This document shows positions 29,424 through 40,185 of a stretch of 50,848 bases of DNA, one piece after another. The notes under the pieces were generated by a model. It ran no database searches, was not told where the DNA came from, and saw only the letters and a program-made list of their open reading frames with translations. Position 1 is the stretch's first letter; each line of letters opens with the position of its first letter. A program made the translations under genes and the position numbers. Source of the DNA: Lactiplantibacillus garii (GTDB lineage: Bacteria > Bacillota > Bacilli > Lactobacillales > Lactobacillaceae); the NCBI RefSeq assembly GCF_003885105.1, contig NZ_QWZQ01000022.1:1-50848 (forward strand), given 5' to 3'.

Positions 29424-30128
29424 TTAATATTTGTTATTAAAATGACTCGCAAACGATTTTTGAACGTTCGTCGGGGCTTGCTTAAAGGCCCACTTCTGCA
29501 CGTACGTCCCGCGAATCATTAACCGTCCGGCGCCGGTCTTATCACACGTAATCAGGGTCACCAGTTTTTTACCCGGTACGTCGTCAATGACTTGCACGGC
29601 GGTCGCCTTGATAAACGTGCGCTGTGTCGTTTTGTAAGCGTAAATGTGCTTTGCGTCGGATAAATAGATCATCTGACCAACCTTACTCTTATAGTACAAG
29701 GGACTAAATAGCGCCCCGTGCTTGATCATGTGGTGTCCAGCCAACGCGTAGTTTCCGCTCCCCATTTGCTGATCAGCCTTCATCGTTCCAGCAGCGAGCG
29801 CTAACGTTTCGTTGCTGACCCCGCTTCCAATCGGTAAGTATAAATTAACTGATGGTATCACAATCGAACCAATCACGTGAATGGCATTCTTGTTCATGCG
29901 CGCCTTTGCGACCGTTTGAAAGTCGAGTGATTTGACCTTCGAAAAGTTGAAATCACCCTTCTTTTTAGCGTTTTGTTTGACCGACTTAGCCGTTACCGTT
30001 GGTGAATACGAGCTAACCAGCCAACTCTTGATCTGTTCATTAAAAATTAGTGCTAATGATATCGCAATTAATATGACAAATAAGCCCCGACCTAACCACT
30101 TTAAAGCGGGATGCTTTTTTGATTGCAT
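29424..30128 (-). CDS. srtA: Class A-type sortase (234 aa)
   Basis: Membrane-bound transpeptidase that anchors LPXTG surface proteins to peptidoglycan. The N-terminal membrane segment spans about residues 13-30. The catalytic triad is visible as His132 (LAGHHM), Cys195 (TLITCDKTGA) and Arg202 (GRLMIRG). I chose the ATG at 30128 with GGGAGGG upstream. The frame extends ten codons further. It is a single gene with no substrate or pilin genes beside it, so it is probably the housekeeping sortase. Confidence 0.93.
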   Translation of the reverse strand: MQSKKHPALKWLGRGLFVILIAISLALIFNEQIKSWLVSSYSPTVTAKSVKQNAKKKGDFNFSKVKSLDFQTVAKARMNKNAIHVIGSIVIPSVNLYLPIGSGVSNETLALAAGTMKADQQMGSGNYALAGHHMIKHGALFSPLYYKSKVGQMIYLSDAKHIYAYKTTQRTFIKATAVQVIDDVPGKKLVTLITCDKTGAGRLMIRGTYVQKWAFKQAPTNVQKSFASHFNNKY

Positions 30129-30264
30129 AACAATGCCCTCCCATACGTTTAACGTCAATCATTTAAGACGTCTACCGTAAATATACCTTAATTAGTCAGT
30201 AGAAGAAAGTACCGGATTCGTAAAAACGTTATTAATCATTTTATTCTTATCATAATCATAATAT

Positions 30265-30294
30265 TTGCATAAAAGATATTAATTTTGTTATGCT
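30265..30294 (+). promoter_or_regulatory. Promoter of the baeRF-type gene
   Basis: -35 TTGCAT (30265-30270), an 18-nt spacer, and -10 TATGCT (30289-30294) with an extended TGT, 34 nt before the start codon. Confidence 0.65.
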
Positions 30295-30327
30295 AGATGT
30301 ATTAAATATAGAAAGTAGGTTGGACCT

Positions 30328-31464
30328 ATGGATACCATGGTAAAAAACGATCTCACCCAGTTAATGCAGCAACGTGACACCGGGCCATTCATCGCTATCT
30401 ATCTGAATACCGCGGCAGTGCTCAACGACTTAAACCAGCAACGCTTAGAATTTAAGCAACTGGTTAACGACGCTCGAACCCAGTTGGCCCACCGCTTTCC
30501 CAGTGTGAGTTTTCAACCGTTTCACGCGCAGTTTGAACGCTTAATGAACGATAATGACTTTTGGTTGCAACACACCGGGCCCCAGACCGGCCTCATCGCA
30601 AACGACCAACAATTAATGATCTTTGACCTCCAGTACCCAACCGACAACCAGGTCATTGTCAACGGGATGCCGGCCATCCGGCCCATTCTAGCTGACCGGC
30701 AACACGAATTTGACTTTGACCTACTGGCCCTCAACGAAGATTCGATGGCCCTCTACGAGCAACGTCGGGGTAACTTTACGTTAGTTGACCTATTACCCGG
30801 TGCACCGCTCAATTTGAAAGCAACGCTGGGGAGTGAAAAACGCGGTGGCGACTTAAACTTTAACTCGAGTCCGGTCCACGGGGTTAACTACCACGGTCAT
30901 AACGCTAAGGCGGAAGAACGGGAGATCGACCAGAAGAATTATTACCACCACGTGGCCCAGTACTTAACGGACTATTCGCAAAGCACCCAGCGACCGTTAA
31001 TTTTAATGGGGTTACCCCATAACCAGGCCCTTTTTCGTCAGGTCAATAAAAACCAATATTTATCCGCCTACTTGAGTATCCCTAAATCACCCAAGAACTT
31101 ATCGTTAGGCGCGATGCAAACCGCCACCGAAACCATCCAAACCAAGTGGCACACCCAGTTAGCCGACATCATGTTGGACCGTTACGACCAAGCCCAGTCG
31201 CAAAAACGGGCTTTGAGTGATCCGTTCGACATGATCAAGCCCGCGTTAAGCGGTCGCGTTGAAATGCTGATCGTCGCGAGTGGCGCCCAAGTTGCCGGCA
31301 CCCTGCCAAGTAGTGACGTCATGCTGACCGACCCCGTCGCCGAACCGGATAACTTAATTGACGACTTAGTTGACGTCGTGATGGCTAAAAACGGGCAAGT
31401 GCGAATCATTCCCGCCGACCGTATGCCTAATGGAACGTCCGCGTTAGCCATCCTGCGCTATTAG
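30328..31464 (+). CDS. baeRF-family protein (bacterial archaeo-eukaryotic release factor-like, 378 aa)
   Basis: Cytosolic protein resembling the bacterial homologues of eRF1/Pelota-type release factors: an N-terminal region (TGPFIAIYLNTAAVLNDLNQ), a middle domain (LLALNEDSMALYEQRRGNF) and a C-terminal domain ending VRIIPADRMPNGTSALAILRY. No GGQ tripeptide is visible. Family members are poorly characterised and have been proposed to act in ribosome rescue or hibernation under stress. The assignment rests on remembered family text, not a search. It is a single-gene unit with its own promoter and a very strong terminator. Ribosome binding site AGGTTGG is moderate. Confidence 0.7.
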   Translation: MDTMVKNDLTQLMQQRDTGPFIAIYLNTAAVLNDLNQQRLEFKQLVNDARTQLAHRFPSVSFQPFHAQFERLMNDNDFWLQHTGPQTGLIANDQQLMIFDLQYPTDNQVIVNGMPAIRPILADRQHEFDFDLLALNEDSMALYEQRRGNFTLVDLLPGAPLNLKATLGSEKRGGDLNFNSSPVHGVNYHGHNAKAEEREIDQKNYYHHVAQYLTDYSQSTQRPLILMGLPHNQALFRQVNKNQYLSAYLSIPKSPKNLSLGAMQTATETIQTKWHTQLADIMLDRYDQAQSQKRALSDPFDMIKPALSGRVEMLIVASGAQVAGTLPSSDVMLTDPVAEPDNLIDDLVDVVMAKNGQVRIIPADRMPNGTSALAILRY

Positions 31465-31530
31465 TGACCGTTATTTAAACTAACGCGCGCAACCTGATCC
31501 GCGCTTTCGAAGCACGGGTGACAAAATTTT

Positions 31531-31575
31531 AAAAGTGTAAATTACGCAAAATGAACGGCGTAATTTACACTTTTT
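31531..31575 (+). terminator. Terminator of the baeRF-type gene
   Basis: A perfect 17-bp stem, with arms at 31531-31547 and 31558-31574, ends in a T run. It could also act in the opposite direction. Confidence 0.88.
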
Positions 31576-31635
31576 ATGTGCCATGGCAGCGATGCTGAAA
31601 CGGGGCACCGCCATGCTTCACTAGTAGCGATGCCA

Positions 31636-31667
31636 CAAAAAAATCCCCCAGCAAGCTGGAGGATTTC
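31636..31667 (-). terminator. Terminator of rpmE2
   Basis: AATCCTCCAGC pairs with GCTGGGGGATT on the minus strand (one wobble), followed by seven T residues, just after the rpmE2 stop codon. Confidence 0.9.
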
Positions 31668-31680
31668 ACAATTGTTAAGC

Positions 31681-31926
31681 TTATTTGAGACCGTATTTCT
31701 TGTTGAAACGATCGACCGCACCATCGGCTTTGGTGAACTTTTGTTTACCAGTGTAGAATGGGTGTGAATCGGAAGTAATTTCAACACGGATCAATGGGTA
31801 AGTGTTCCCATCTTCCCATTCAACAGTTTCGTCAGACGTTGCCGTTGAACCAGAGAGGAACTTAAAACCAGTCGTTGAATCTTGGAAAACAACTTCGTGG
31901 TAATCTGGATGGATTCCTTTTTGCAT
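31681..31926 (-). CDS. rpmE2: 50S ribosomal protein L31 type B (81 aa)
   Basis: Type B L31, starting [16 protein letters not shown] and ending with VDRFNKKYG. It lacks the CxxC zinc ligands of type A L31, so it can be built into ribosomes without zinc. I chose the ATG at 31926 with AAAGGAG 10 nt upstream. The open frame extends 27 codons further with no homology. It has its own promoter just past the rho stop codon and its own terminator. No Zur-like palindrome is seen at this promoter. Confidence 0.96.
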   Translation of the reverse strand: MQKGIHPDYHEVVFQDSTTGFKFLSGSTATSDETVEWEDGNTYPLIRVEITSDSHPFYTGKQKFTKADGAVDRFNKKYGLK

Positions 31927-31997
31927 GTTTTTTACGCTCCTTTGCCCTGAATCATTTGCTGAAACAGAGATTATCATTGTTTTAATCAACGAGTAAC

Positions 31998-32027
31998 ATC
32001 TTATCATGAACCCGCCATACTCGTCAA
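31998..32027 (-). promoter_or_regulatory. rpmE2 promoter
   Basis: Minus strand: -35 TTGACG (32022-32027), an 18-nt spacer, and -10 TAAGAT (31998-32003) with an extended TGA. It begins 7 nt after the rho stop codon. Confidence 0.7.
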
Positions 32028-32033
32028 GACGCT

Positions 32034-33341
32034 TTATGAGCGCCGCGAGCCGTTCCCGCGTCCCCGCGTGGACTGACCGCTAAATTTTAAGCCGGCCAAG
32101 TCGCGTAAGAATTCCGCGTTCGTTTTCGTATTTCGTAAGAACTGCAACAATTGCTCGGTATAGTCGAGGGCGTTGCCGTTCATTGACCGGCGAATTTGCC
32201 AAACCGGTTCCAAGCGCTTCTTAGGTATTAAGAGCTCTTCCTTGCGGGTGCTGGATTGCTTAAGATCAAGTGCCGGAAAGACCCGCCGTTCCGCTAATTC
32301 ACGGGATAGTTGAAGTTCCGAATTACCGGTCCCCTTAAACTCTTCGTAAATCATGTCGTCCATTCGGCTCCCAGTATCAACTAGGGCCGTACCCAGAATG
32401 GTCAAACTGCCACCCTCTTCAATGTTACGGGCAGAACCAAAAAAGCGTTTAGGTTTGTAAAAGGCCGTTGGGTCGAGCCCCCCGGAAAGTGTCCGCCCAC
32501 TGGACGGAATCACCAGGTTGTAAGCCCGGGTCAACCGGGTAATCGAATCAAGTAAAATAATCACGTCTTGCTTATCTTCGACTAACCGCCGCGCCCGTTC
32601 GAGGACTAACTCGGCAACTCGCACGTGGTTTTGCGGTTGCTGATCAAAAGTGGAGCTCACCACTTCACCTTTGATGGAGCGCTCAAGGTCGGTAACTTCT
32701 TCCGGACGCTCATCAATTAGTAACATAATTAACTTAGCATTCGGATAATTCGTCATAATACCGTTGGCAATATTTTTGAGTAACGTCGTTTTTCCGGCTT
32801 TCGGCGGGGCCACAATTAAGCCCCGTTGACCAAAGCCAATCGGGACAAAGGTGTCAATCAAGCGGGTCGCTAAAACCGACTTGGTCGTTGTTAACTTAAT
32901 TTGCTGGTTCGGGTAAAGAGGCGTCAGGGCAGGAAAGTGGGGCCGTTGCTTAGCCTCATTAGGGTCCTTACCGTTAACCGTCCCAACCCGCATCAACCCA
33001 TAGTAACGTTCGTTCGGCTTCGGTGGCCGGGCCTGCCCGGCCACGTAGTCACCGTTACGCAGACCGAACCGGTGAATCTGGGATTGTGAAATGTAGATGT
33101 CCTCTTGTGACGGTCCGTAATTGATTGGCCGCAGGAAACCATAGCCCTCTTGGCCAATAATTTCCAAGACGCCTTCCATTTGCACGAATCCCCGCTTTTT
33201 ATCCTGTTCCCGCAGTACGGCTAAGGAAAGCTCCTTCTTATTCATCTGTGAATAATACTGGATCTTATAGTCGCGCGCGTAAGTGTAGATTTCCTTCAGC
33301 GTTTTTTGCTCAAGGTCGTGCATTGTTAAAATTTTTTCCAT
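32034..33341 (-). CDS. rho: Transcription termination factor Rho (435 aa)
   Basis: Hexameric RNA-dependent ATPase/helicase. The N-terminal Rho_N helical part starts [19 protein letters not shown]. It is followed by the cold-shock-like RNA-binding domain ([20 protein letters not shown]) and the RecA-like motor with Walker [11 protein letters not shown] near 182 and [14 protein letters not shown] short RGxGNGSRRS end closes the protein. I set the start at ATG 33341, where homologues begin. The ribosome binding site is weak (AGAAAGAA). The frame extends 31 codons into murA. It lies 25 nt downstream of murA and is probably co-transcribed. Confidence 0.96.
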   Translation of the reverse strand: MEKILTMHDLEQKTLKEIYTYARDYKIQYYSQMNKKELSLAVLREQDKKRGFVQMEGVLEIIGQEGYGFLRPINYGPSQEDIYISQSQIHRFGLRNGDYVAGQARPPKPNERYYGLMRVGTVNGKDPNEAKQRPHFPALTPLYPNQQIKLTTTKSVLATRLIDTFVPIGFGQRGLIVAPPKAGKTTLLKNIANGIMTNYPNAKLIMLLIDERPEEVTDLERSIKGEVVSSTFDQQPQNHVRVAELVLERARRLVEDKQDVIILLDSITRLTRAYNLVIPSSGRTLSGGLDPTAFYKPKRFFGSARNIEEGGSLTILGTALVDTGSRMDDMIYEEFKGTGNSELQLSRELAERRVFPALDLKQSSTRKEELLIPKKRLEPVWQIRRSMNGNALDYTEQLLQFLRNTKTNAEFLRDLAGLKFSGQSTRGRGNGSRRS

Positions 33342-33366
33342 AAACACAATTCTTTCTAACCGTGGT

Positions 33367-34647
33367 TTAGCTTTCGGGAACTTGTTCGTCCGCCGCGATT
33401 TCCACGTCCGCACCCAAAGTATGCAGTTTTTCAATTACCCGGTCGTAACCGCGCAAGATGTTGTCCGCCCGCGAAATCTCGGTCGTCCCACTAGCCGTTA
33501 AGCCGGCAATCATTAGGGCCGCACCAGAACGAATCTCGCCAGCTTCAACGTGCGCACCTTGTAAGTGCGATGAATGTCCCACCACGATCAAGTTGTCTTG
33601 AACGTGAATGTCCGCACCCATTTTACGTAATTGCTCAATGTGTTGCGTCCGTTGAGGATAAATCGTATCAATGACCACGCTGTTACCCGTAGCCCGTAAA
33701 AGCAGTGGTGTGATTGGTTGTTGCAGGTCGGTTGCAAATCCCGGATAAGTTGCGGTTTTAATCCGCACTGGTCCCAAATCATTGGTTCGCGGGACGTAAA
33801 TGCTGTCTTCGTTGATTTGAAGGTCAACCCCCATCTCAACCATCTTAGCCGTAAACGATTCCATATGTTCCGGAATAACGTTCTTGAGTAAGATACCGTC
33901 ACCAATGGCCGCCGCCAACGACAAGTAGGTACCCGTTTCAATGCGGTCGGGAATAATCGTGTGGGTCGCCCGGGACCGTAACGAATCAACCCCTTCAATA
34001 CGGATCACGTCCGTTCCGGCACCTCGAACCTTAGCCCCCATGTTGTTTAGGAAAGTGGCCAAGTCAATAATTTCGGGTTCCTTCGCCGCGTTTTCAATCG
34101 TCGTCGTCCCGTGAGCCTTGACCGCCGCCAAGATAATGTTGATGGTGGCCCCAACGGAAACCACGTCTAAAAAGATGCGCGCGCCGTGGAGACCCTCCGT
34201 GCCCGTTGAAATGAACACGGAATCATTTTCTTCAACAACGTTGGCACCAAGGGCTTTAAAACCCTTAATGTGTTGGTCAATGGGCCGGGGTCCAATGTTG
34301 TCACCACCGGGGAACGTCACCGTGGCCCGGTTAAAACGCCCCAGTAGGGCGCCCATAAAGTAATAGGAAGCCCGCAAACTTTTAATTGCGCGACTTGGTA
34401 ATTCTGATTCTTCAATGTGGGTTGGATCAATTGTTAAAACGTCATTTTCAAAAGTGGAATGGACGTTCATCGATTCCAAAATAATTTTTAAATTGTGAAC
34501 GTCAAGAATGTGCGGAACCGTATCAAATCGGACCGGAGTGTCTGCGAGAATCGCAGCAGGAATCAGTGCGACGGTACTATTTTTTGCGCCACCGATCGTT
34601 AATTCCCCAGAAAGTCGTTTTCCGCCATGGATAATCATTTTTTTCAT
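33367..34647 (-). CDS. murA: UDP-GlcNAc 1-carboxyvinyltransferase, Cys-to-Asp variant (426 aa)
   Basis: First committed step of peptidoglycan precursor synthesis (PEP plus UDP-GlcNAc). The N-terminal [14 protein letters not shown] and the full two-domain inside-out barrel length match MurA. The catalytic loop reads [14 protein letters not shown]: Asp116 stands where the Cys attacked by fosfomycin is usual (Cys115 in E. coli). In mycobacteria and chlamydiae this substitution gives an active, fosfomycin-insensitive enzyme, so resistance is expected here. It lies just upstream of rho. ATG start. Whether another murA with Cys exists elsewhere in the genome is unknown. Confidence 0.95.
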   Translation of the reverse strand: MKKMIIHGGKRLSGELTIGGAKNSTVALIPAAILADTPVRFDTVPHILDVHNLKIILESMNVHSTFENDVLTIDPTHIEESELPSRAIKSLRASYYFMGALLGRFNRATVTFPGGDNIGPRPIDQHIKGFKALGANVVEENDSVFISTGTEGLHGARIFLDVVSVGATINIILAAVKAHGTTTIENAAKEPEIIDLATFLNNMGAKVRGAGTDVIRIEGVDSLRSRATHTIIPDRIETGTYLSLAAAIGDGILLKNVIPEHMESFTAKMVEMGVDLQINEDSIYVPRTNDLGPVRIKTATYPGFATDLQQPITPLLLRATGNSVVIDTIYPQRTQHIEQLRKMGADIHVQDNLIVVGHSSHLQGAHVEAGEIRSGAALMIAGLTASGTTEISRADNILRGYDRVIEKLHTLGADVEIAADEQVPES

Positions 34648-34833
34648 AACATAACTTTCCTCGCTAAATAAGTGTCACACTGTATCATACAATCATTAAC
34701 CATAATAAAGAATGTCACCCAAAAAAACAACCAATATCAGGAAACTGTAATCTTTTTGCGTAATAAAGTCATGAACTTAATCAATTTAATCGCTTTCAGG
34801 CTAAAAGGTCACCTATTTGCGTACGATTTCGAC

Positions 34834-34869
34834 AAAAAAAAGGGCCCCAAGCCCAAATGCTTGAGTCCC
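34834..34869 (-). terminator. Terminator of pyrG
   Basis: GGGACTCAAGC (34859-34869 on the minus strand) pairs with GCTTGGGGCCC (34842-34852) with one mismatch and one wobble. A run of eight T residues follows. Confidence 0.82.
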
Positions 34870-34878
34870 TCATTTAAC

Positions 34879-36610
<1,732 letters not shown>

Positions 36611-36617
36611 AAATAAG

Positions 36618-36646
36618 ATAATACAAGGAGATTGACTTTTCGTCAA
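36618..36646 (-). promoter_or_regulatory. pyrG promoter
   Basis: Minus strand: -35 TTGACG (36641-36646), a 17-nt spacer and -10 TATTAT (36618-36623). It lies in the short gap after the rpoE stop codon and places +1 at the GGGC that defines the attenuator. Confidence 0.8.
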
Positions 36647-36664
36647 GGCAAAATCTCGGGAAGC

Positions 36665-37276
36665 TTATTTGTTTTGATCATCATCTTCGTCATCGTAGTC
36701 GTCATCATCGTCATCGTTCAATTCGGATAATTGACCTTCAATGCCGTCTGGTAACGTCTCGTCCGCGGCGTCGTCATCGCTATCATCAACACCGGCTAAT
36801 TCATCATACTTACCGTTGCTTTCTGAATCGTCATCGTCGTCGTTTTGATCGTCATCATCGTCATAATTATCATCATCTTCGGGATCGTCGTCATCGTAAT
36901 CGATCACGTCGTCATCATCCCCGGCGTCGGCTAAGAAGGCGTTAACTTTCTTACGCTTCTTACGCTTTGGCCGATCATCGTCTTCATCGTCATCGGTATG
37001 AATAACGGCTTCGTCAATGGATTCGAATGGGTACCATGCACGCAGGCCCCACATATTGTCACCGAGCGAAATGAAACTACCGTCGATGTTCAGATCGGTA
37101 TAAAATTGTGATAAACGCTCCCGAATTTCTTCGTCGCTTTTACCTAAATATGATTGCACAGCGTTGGTTAAATCGGCAAACGCCATCACATCACCATGTT
37201 GTGATAAGATCGCATGCGCAACCTCGATTAAAGATAATTCGGACTTCTTTTGTCCATCAAATTGTTTTAGTTCCAA
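36665..37276 (-). CDS. rpoE: DNA-directed RNA polymerase delta subunit (203 aa)
   Basis: Gram-positive RNA polymerase accessory subunit that promotes recycling and affects promoter selectivity. A folded N-terminal HARE-HTH domain ([20 protein letters not shown] onwards, about 90 residues) is followed by a basic patch ([11 protein letters not shown]) and a long, very acidic Asp-rich tail typical of the family. The start is TTG at 37276 (homologues begin at this ELKQFDGQ) with AAAGGA about 11 nt upstream. A GTG seven codons earlier is the alternative. It follows a DUF1934 gene and precedes pyrG. Confidence 0.95.
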   Translation of the reverse strand: MELKQFDGQKKSELSLIEVAHAILSQHGDVMAFADLTNAVQSYLGKSDEEIRERLSQFYTDLNIDGSFISLGDNMWGLRAWYPFESIDEAVIHTDDDEDDDRPKRKKRKKVNAFLADAGDDDDVIDYDDDDPEDDDNYDDDDDQNDDDDDSESNGKYDELAGVDDSDDDAADETLPDGIEGQLSELNDDDDDDYDDEDDDQNK

Positions 37277-37320
37277 ACTGGTGCACGTCCTTTCCACAGT
37301 TTACAGTTCATCATACCAAA

Positions 37321-37761
37321 TCAGGCCGTGAATTGCAATCGCAACTTGTAGTTACCAATTAGTTGCTCCCCTGCGTATAAATCATAATTAACGTTAACTT
37401 CACCAGAAAATGGCCGTTCCCGTAATCGCACTTGTAACATCGGTGTGACCGTTTCGACCGGTAAAATACCCATCGGGGTTTGGTAGTGCGCGCGCACCCG
37501 CTTACCATTTGAGAAGTGCAACCGTAACCGGTTTTCAGCGCTGCGCGTCAGCACGACATCCCCGTTGCTTGCCAGTTTAATGGTTACCGGAATCGGGTCG
37601 GGCGCATCATCGTTCACTTCTTTGTAGCGTAAATAAAACGCGCCTCCCATTTGGACCAGCTGCCCGTCAACGTCCAAAGCGTAGTTGGCGGTATCACCAT
37701 CTTGGCGAGCCTGCGTTTCTAAGTGAATGGCTACGGGTACCCCGGTTGTTAAATCATCCAT
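37321..37761 (-). CDS. DUF1934 domain protein, YwiB-like (146 aa)
   Basis: Small soluble beta-rich protein of the calycin-like DUF1934 group (B. subtilis YwiB), function unknown. Characteristic text is PVAIHLETQARQDG at the N-terminus, FYLRYKE, and YDLYAGEQLIGNYKLRLQF at the end. ATG start with AGGAGG 8 nt upstream. It sits immediately before rpoE as in other Firmicutes, so the two may share a message. The untranslated region upstream holds a 9-bp hairpin (GGTACG...CGTACC, 37783-37804) just before the ribosome binding site. Confidence 0.85.
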   Translation of the reverse strand: MDDLTTGVPVAIHLETQARQDGDTANYALDVDGQLVQMGGAFYLRYKEVNDDAPDPIPVTIKLASNGDVVLTRSAENRLRLHFSNGKRVRAHYQTPMGILPVETVTPMLQVRLRERPFSGEVNVNYDLYAGEQLIGNYKLRLQFTA

Positions 37762-37922
37762 AAAATTGTCCTCCTAATACTCGGTACGCCTAGTCAGGCC
37801 GTACCCTGATTTCCAAATTGGTCACCAGTACGTACGTGTCCGCTCACGTCCTTAAACTTCATTTTTAATTATAAGCCATTCCCCTAAAAATAACTAAAAA
37901 TCAACCTAAGCACGGCTTCACC

Positions 37923-37951
37923 CTGCGATAGCGGTTTAATTCGGGTATAAT
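37923..37951 (+). promoter_or_regulatory. Promoter of the LipL-like gene cluster
   Basis: -10 TATAAT (37946-37951) with a 17-nt spacer from a -35 CTGCGA (37923-37928). The cluster of three genes downstream reads without internal terminators. Confidence 0.6.
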
Positions 37952-37986
37952 TAAGCTTGAAACTGATGTCTGAACGGGGTGAATAC

Positions 37987-38787
37987 ATGCCAACAATTGC
38001 CACTTTAAGTCAACATTACGAACCAGCCGCGCTGCTGGACAGTTTCGCGTACACCAACGCCTTACTGTGGCTCACGGCCGAACGCCAACAGCCCATCGTC
38101 CACTTTTGGCAACTTAGTCACACGGTAATTTTAGGACTGCTCGACCAGCAACTGCCGCAGTTAACCACCGGACTAGCCGGTTTACAGCGGGCCGGCTACC
38201 AAACCCTCCTGCGTAATTCGGGGGGGTTAGCGGTCGTGGCCGACGACGGGGTCTTAAACGTCTCACTTTTCTTACCTGCCAGCCGTAGCGATTACTCCAT
38301 TACCGCCGCCTACCAACTGATGGTCGACTACGTCCGAGCGGTGTGGCCGACCTGTCCCATTGCGACCGGTGAAATCGCGCAATCGTATTGCCCGGGCGAT
38401 TACGACCTGAGCATTCACGGTCAAAAGATCGCCGGGATGTCCCAGCGCCGAACCGCGAACGCCCTAGTGATCATGCTCTACGTTAGCGTCAACGGCGACC
38501 AAGCACGCCGCAGTCGGCTGATTCGCGACTTTTACACGGCGGGGCTGGGTAACCACACTGACGCCCGCTTTCCCACCGTTGACCCGGCCGTCATGACTAC
38601 GGTCGCTGAACAGCTTGGTCAGCCACTAAGCGTACCGGCAGCGCAACGGGCATTTCTCGCCGTCCTGCGCCAACGGGGAGCGGTTGACACCACCAGCTTA
38701 CCGCTGCTAACCGAAGAACCAGAATTTCAGGCCCATTTAAAGCGAGCCTACCAAGAAATGCAACGCCGCCAACAACGTCTGCATTAA
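37987..38787 (+). CDS. Lipoate/octanoyl transferase of the BPL/LplA family, LipL-like (266 aa)
   Basis: The BPL_LplA_LipB fold is indicated by the LLRNSGGLAVVADDGVLNVS region and by SYCPGDYDLSIHGQKIAGMS with the likely acyl-carrying Cys135 and the conserved Lys. The Cys in this position is typical of the LipL/LipM amidotransferases that move octanoyl or lipoyl groups between carrier proteins. LplA ligases lack it. Exact substrate is inferred. I chose ATG 37987 with GGGGTG upstream. The frame extends ten codons earlier. It leads a cluster with an HD hydrolase and a HAD phosphatase. Confidence 0.82.
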   Translation: MPTIATLSQHYEPAALLDSFAYTNALLWLTAERQQPIVHFWQLSHTVILGLLDQQLPQLTTGLAGLQRAGYQTLLRNSGGLAVVADDGVLNVSLFLPASRSDYSITAAYQLMVDYVRAVWPTCPIATGEIAQSYCPGDYDLSIHGQKIAGMSQRRTANALVIMLYVSVNGDQARRSRLIRDFYTAGLGNHTDARFPTVDPAVMTTVAEQLGQPLSVPAAQRAFLAVLRQRGAVDTTSLPLLTEEPEFQAHLKRAYQEMQRRQQRLH

Positions 38788-38811
38788 CGGATAACGAACG
38801 GAGGAATTTTT

Positions 38812-40164
38812 TTGACTTACCGTCAACAATTATTACCCATGGAAAAAGTCTTACGTGACCCGGTCCACGATTACGTTTACGTGCAGCACCAGGTCATTTT
38901 AGATTTAATCAATACGTCGGAGTTCCAGCGACTCCGGCGAATCAAACAACTCGGCACGACTTCACTCACTTTTCACGGCGCGGAACATTCTCGTTTCGGG
39001 CACTGCCTCGGCGTTTACGAGATCACCCGCCGAATCTGTGACAACTTTGAGCGCAACTACCCCACCAAAACGCCCGGTGACGGTGGTTGGGACGATCACG
39101 AACGCCTAGTTGCGCTGTGCGCGGCCCTCTTGCACGACATTGGTCACGGTCCGTATTCCCATACGTTTGAGCACATCTTCCATACCGATCACGAAGCGCT
39201 GACCGCGCAGATCATCACCTCACCCGCAACCGAGGTCAACCAGGTTTTACGGCGAGTCGCCCCTGATTTTCCAGAACAAGTCGCGGCCGTGATTCAAAAA
39301 ACGTACCCTAATCCCCAAGTTGTTCAGATGATTTCCAGTCAAATCGATGCCGACCGCATGGACTACCTCTTACGGGATTCTTACTTTACCGGCACCAACT
39401 ACGGCAACTTTGATTTGACCCGGATTTTACGGGTCATGCGCCCGTACTCAGGGGGGATCACCTTCGCCATGGAAGGGATGCACGCCGTTGAAGACTACAT
39501 CGTTAGCCGTTTTCAAATGTACATGCAAGTTTACTTCCACCCAGTTTCCCGTTCAATGGAAGTGATCTTAGACCACTTATTGGAACGGGCCAACGACCTG
39601 TACCAGAGTCACGCGGTCGATGCCGAAGCGACGCCGCATATGCTGCTGCCGTTTTTTAATAACAACTTTACGTTACACGATTACTTACGTTTAGATGACG
39701 GGGTCTTAAACACCTACTTTAACCACTGGCGCGACAGCCGTGATAGTATCTTAGCCGACCTAGCCACCCGCTTCTTGGACCGGCGACCGCTAAAATCAGC
39801 GCGCGTTGATCACCTGACTCAACCGCTGATTTCCGACTTACAAAAACTGATTGAGCAGGCCGGTTTCGATAGTCACTACTACACTGATACCAACGATAGC
39901 TACGACTTACCCTACGACGCTTACGATCCTAAGATGAAGAAACCGCGGACCCAGATCGAACTCATGCAAAAAGACGGCACCCTGCTGGAACTTTCGACCG
40001 TCAGCGACCTAGTCCGCGCAATTACCGGTAAGGTTTCCGGTGATCAGCGCTTCTTCTTCCCAAAGGAAATGCTCAGCAGCGAAGCGGAAAGTGACCTGTT
40101 CAAACCCGTCTACCAGGAATTCCAGAAATACATTTTAAACGATCGTCTGATCTTACCAAACTAA
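38812..40164 (+). CDS. HD-domain phosphohydrolase, YwfO/dGTPase-like (450 aa)
   Basis: Metal-dependent HD superfamily hydrolase, related to bacterial dGTPases such as the enterococcal EF1143 protein and B. subtilis YwfO. HSRFGHCLGVYEITRRI provides the first His, LLHDIGHGPYSHTFEH near 108-123 the HD pair, and DADRMDYLLRDSYFTG the distal Asp. The 450-residue length fits. The start is TTG at 38812 with GGAGG 7 nt upstream. A dNTP triphosphohydrolase activity is the family expectation, not shown here. 24 nt after the LipL-like gene. Confidence 0.88.
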   Translation: MTYRQQLLPMEKVLRDPVHDYVYVQHQVILDLINTSEFQRLRRIKQLGTTSLTFHGAEHSRFGHCLGVYEITRRICDNFERNYPTKTPGDGGWDDHERLVALCAALLHDIGHGPYSHTFEHIFHTDHEALTAQIITSPATEVNQVLRRVAPDFPEQVAAVIQKTYPNPQVVQMISSQIDADRMDYLLRDSYFTGTNYGNFDLTRILRVMRPYSGGITFAMEGMHAVEDYIVSRFQMYMQVYFHPVSRSMEVILDHLLERANDLYQSHAVDAEATPHMLLPFFNNNFTLHDYLRLDDGVLNTYFNHWRDSRDSILADLATRFLDRRPLKSARVDHLTQPLISDLQKLIEQAGFDSHYYTDTNDSYDLPYDAYDPKMKKPRTQIELMQKDGTLLELSTVSDLVRAITGKVSGDQRFFFPKEMLSSEAESDLFKPVYQEFQKYILNDRLILPN

Positions 40165-40185
40165 CCGAATTGCGGAGGAATTTTT

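Noticed and set aside
31569-31635. Possible further copy of the dispersed repeat near rpmE2
   Set aside because: It shares short words (GAAACG, GCGATGCC) but lacks the end blocks and the 34-nt spacing seen in the two accepted copies.
36700-36960. CAT/CGT-rich repetitive stretch that could look like a microsatellite
   Set aside because: It is the coding sequence of the Asp-rich tail of the RNA polymerase delta subunit, which explains the repeated codons.
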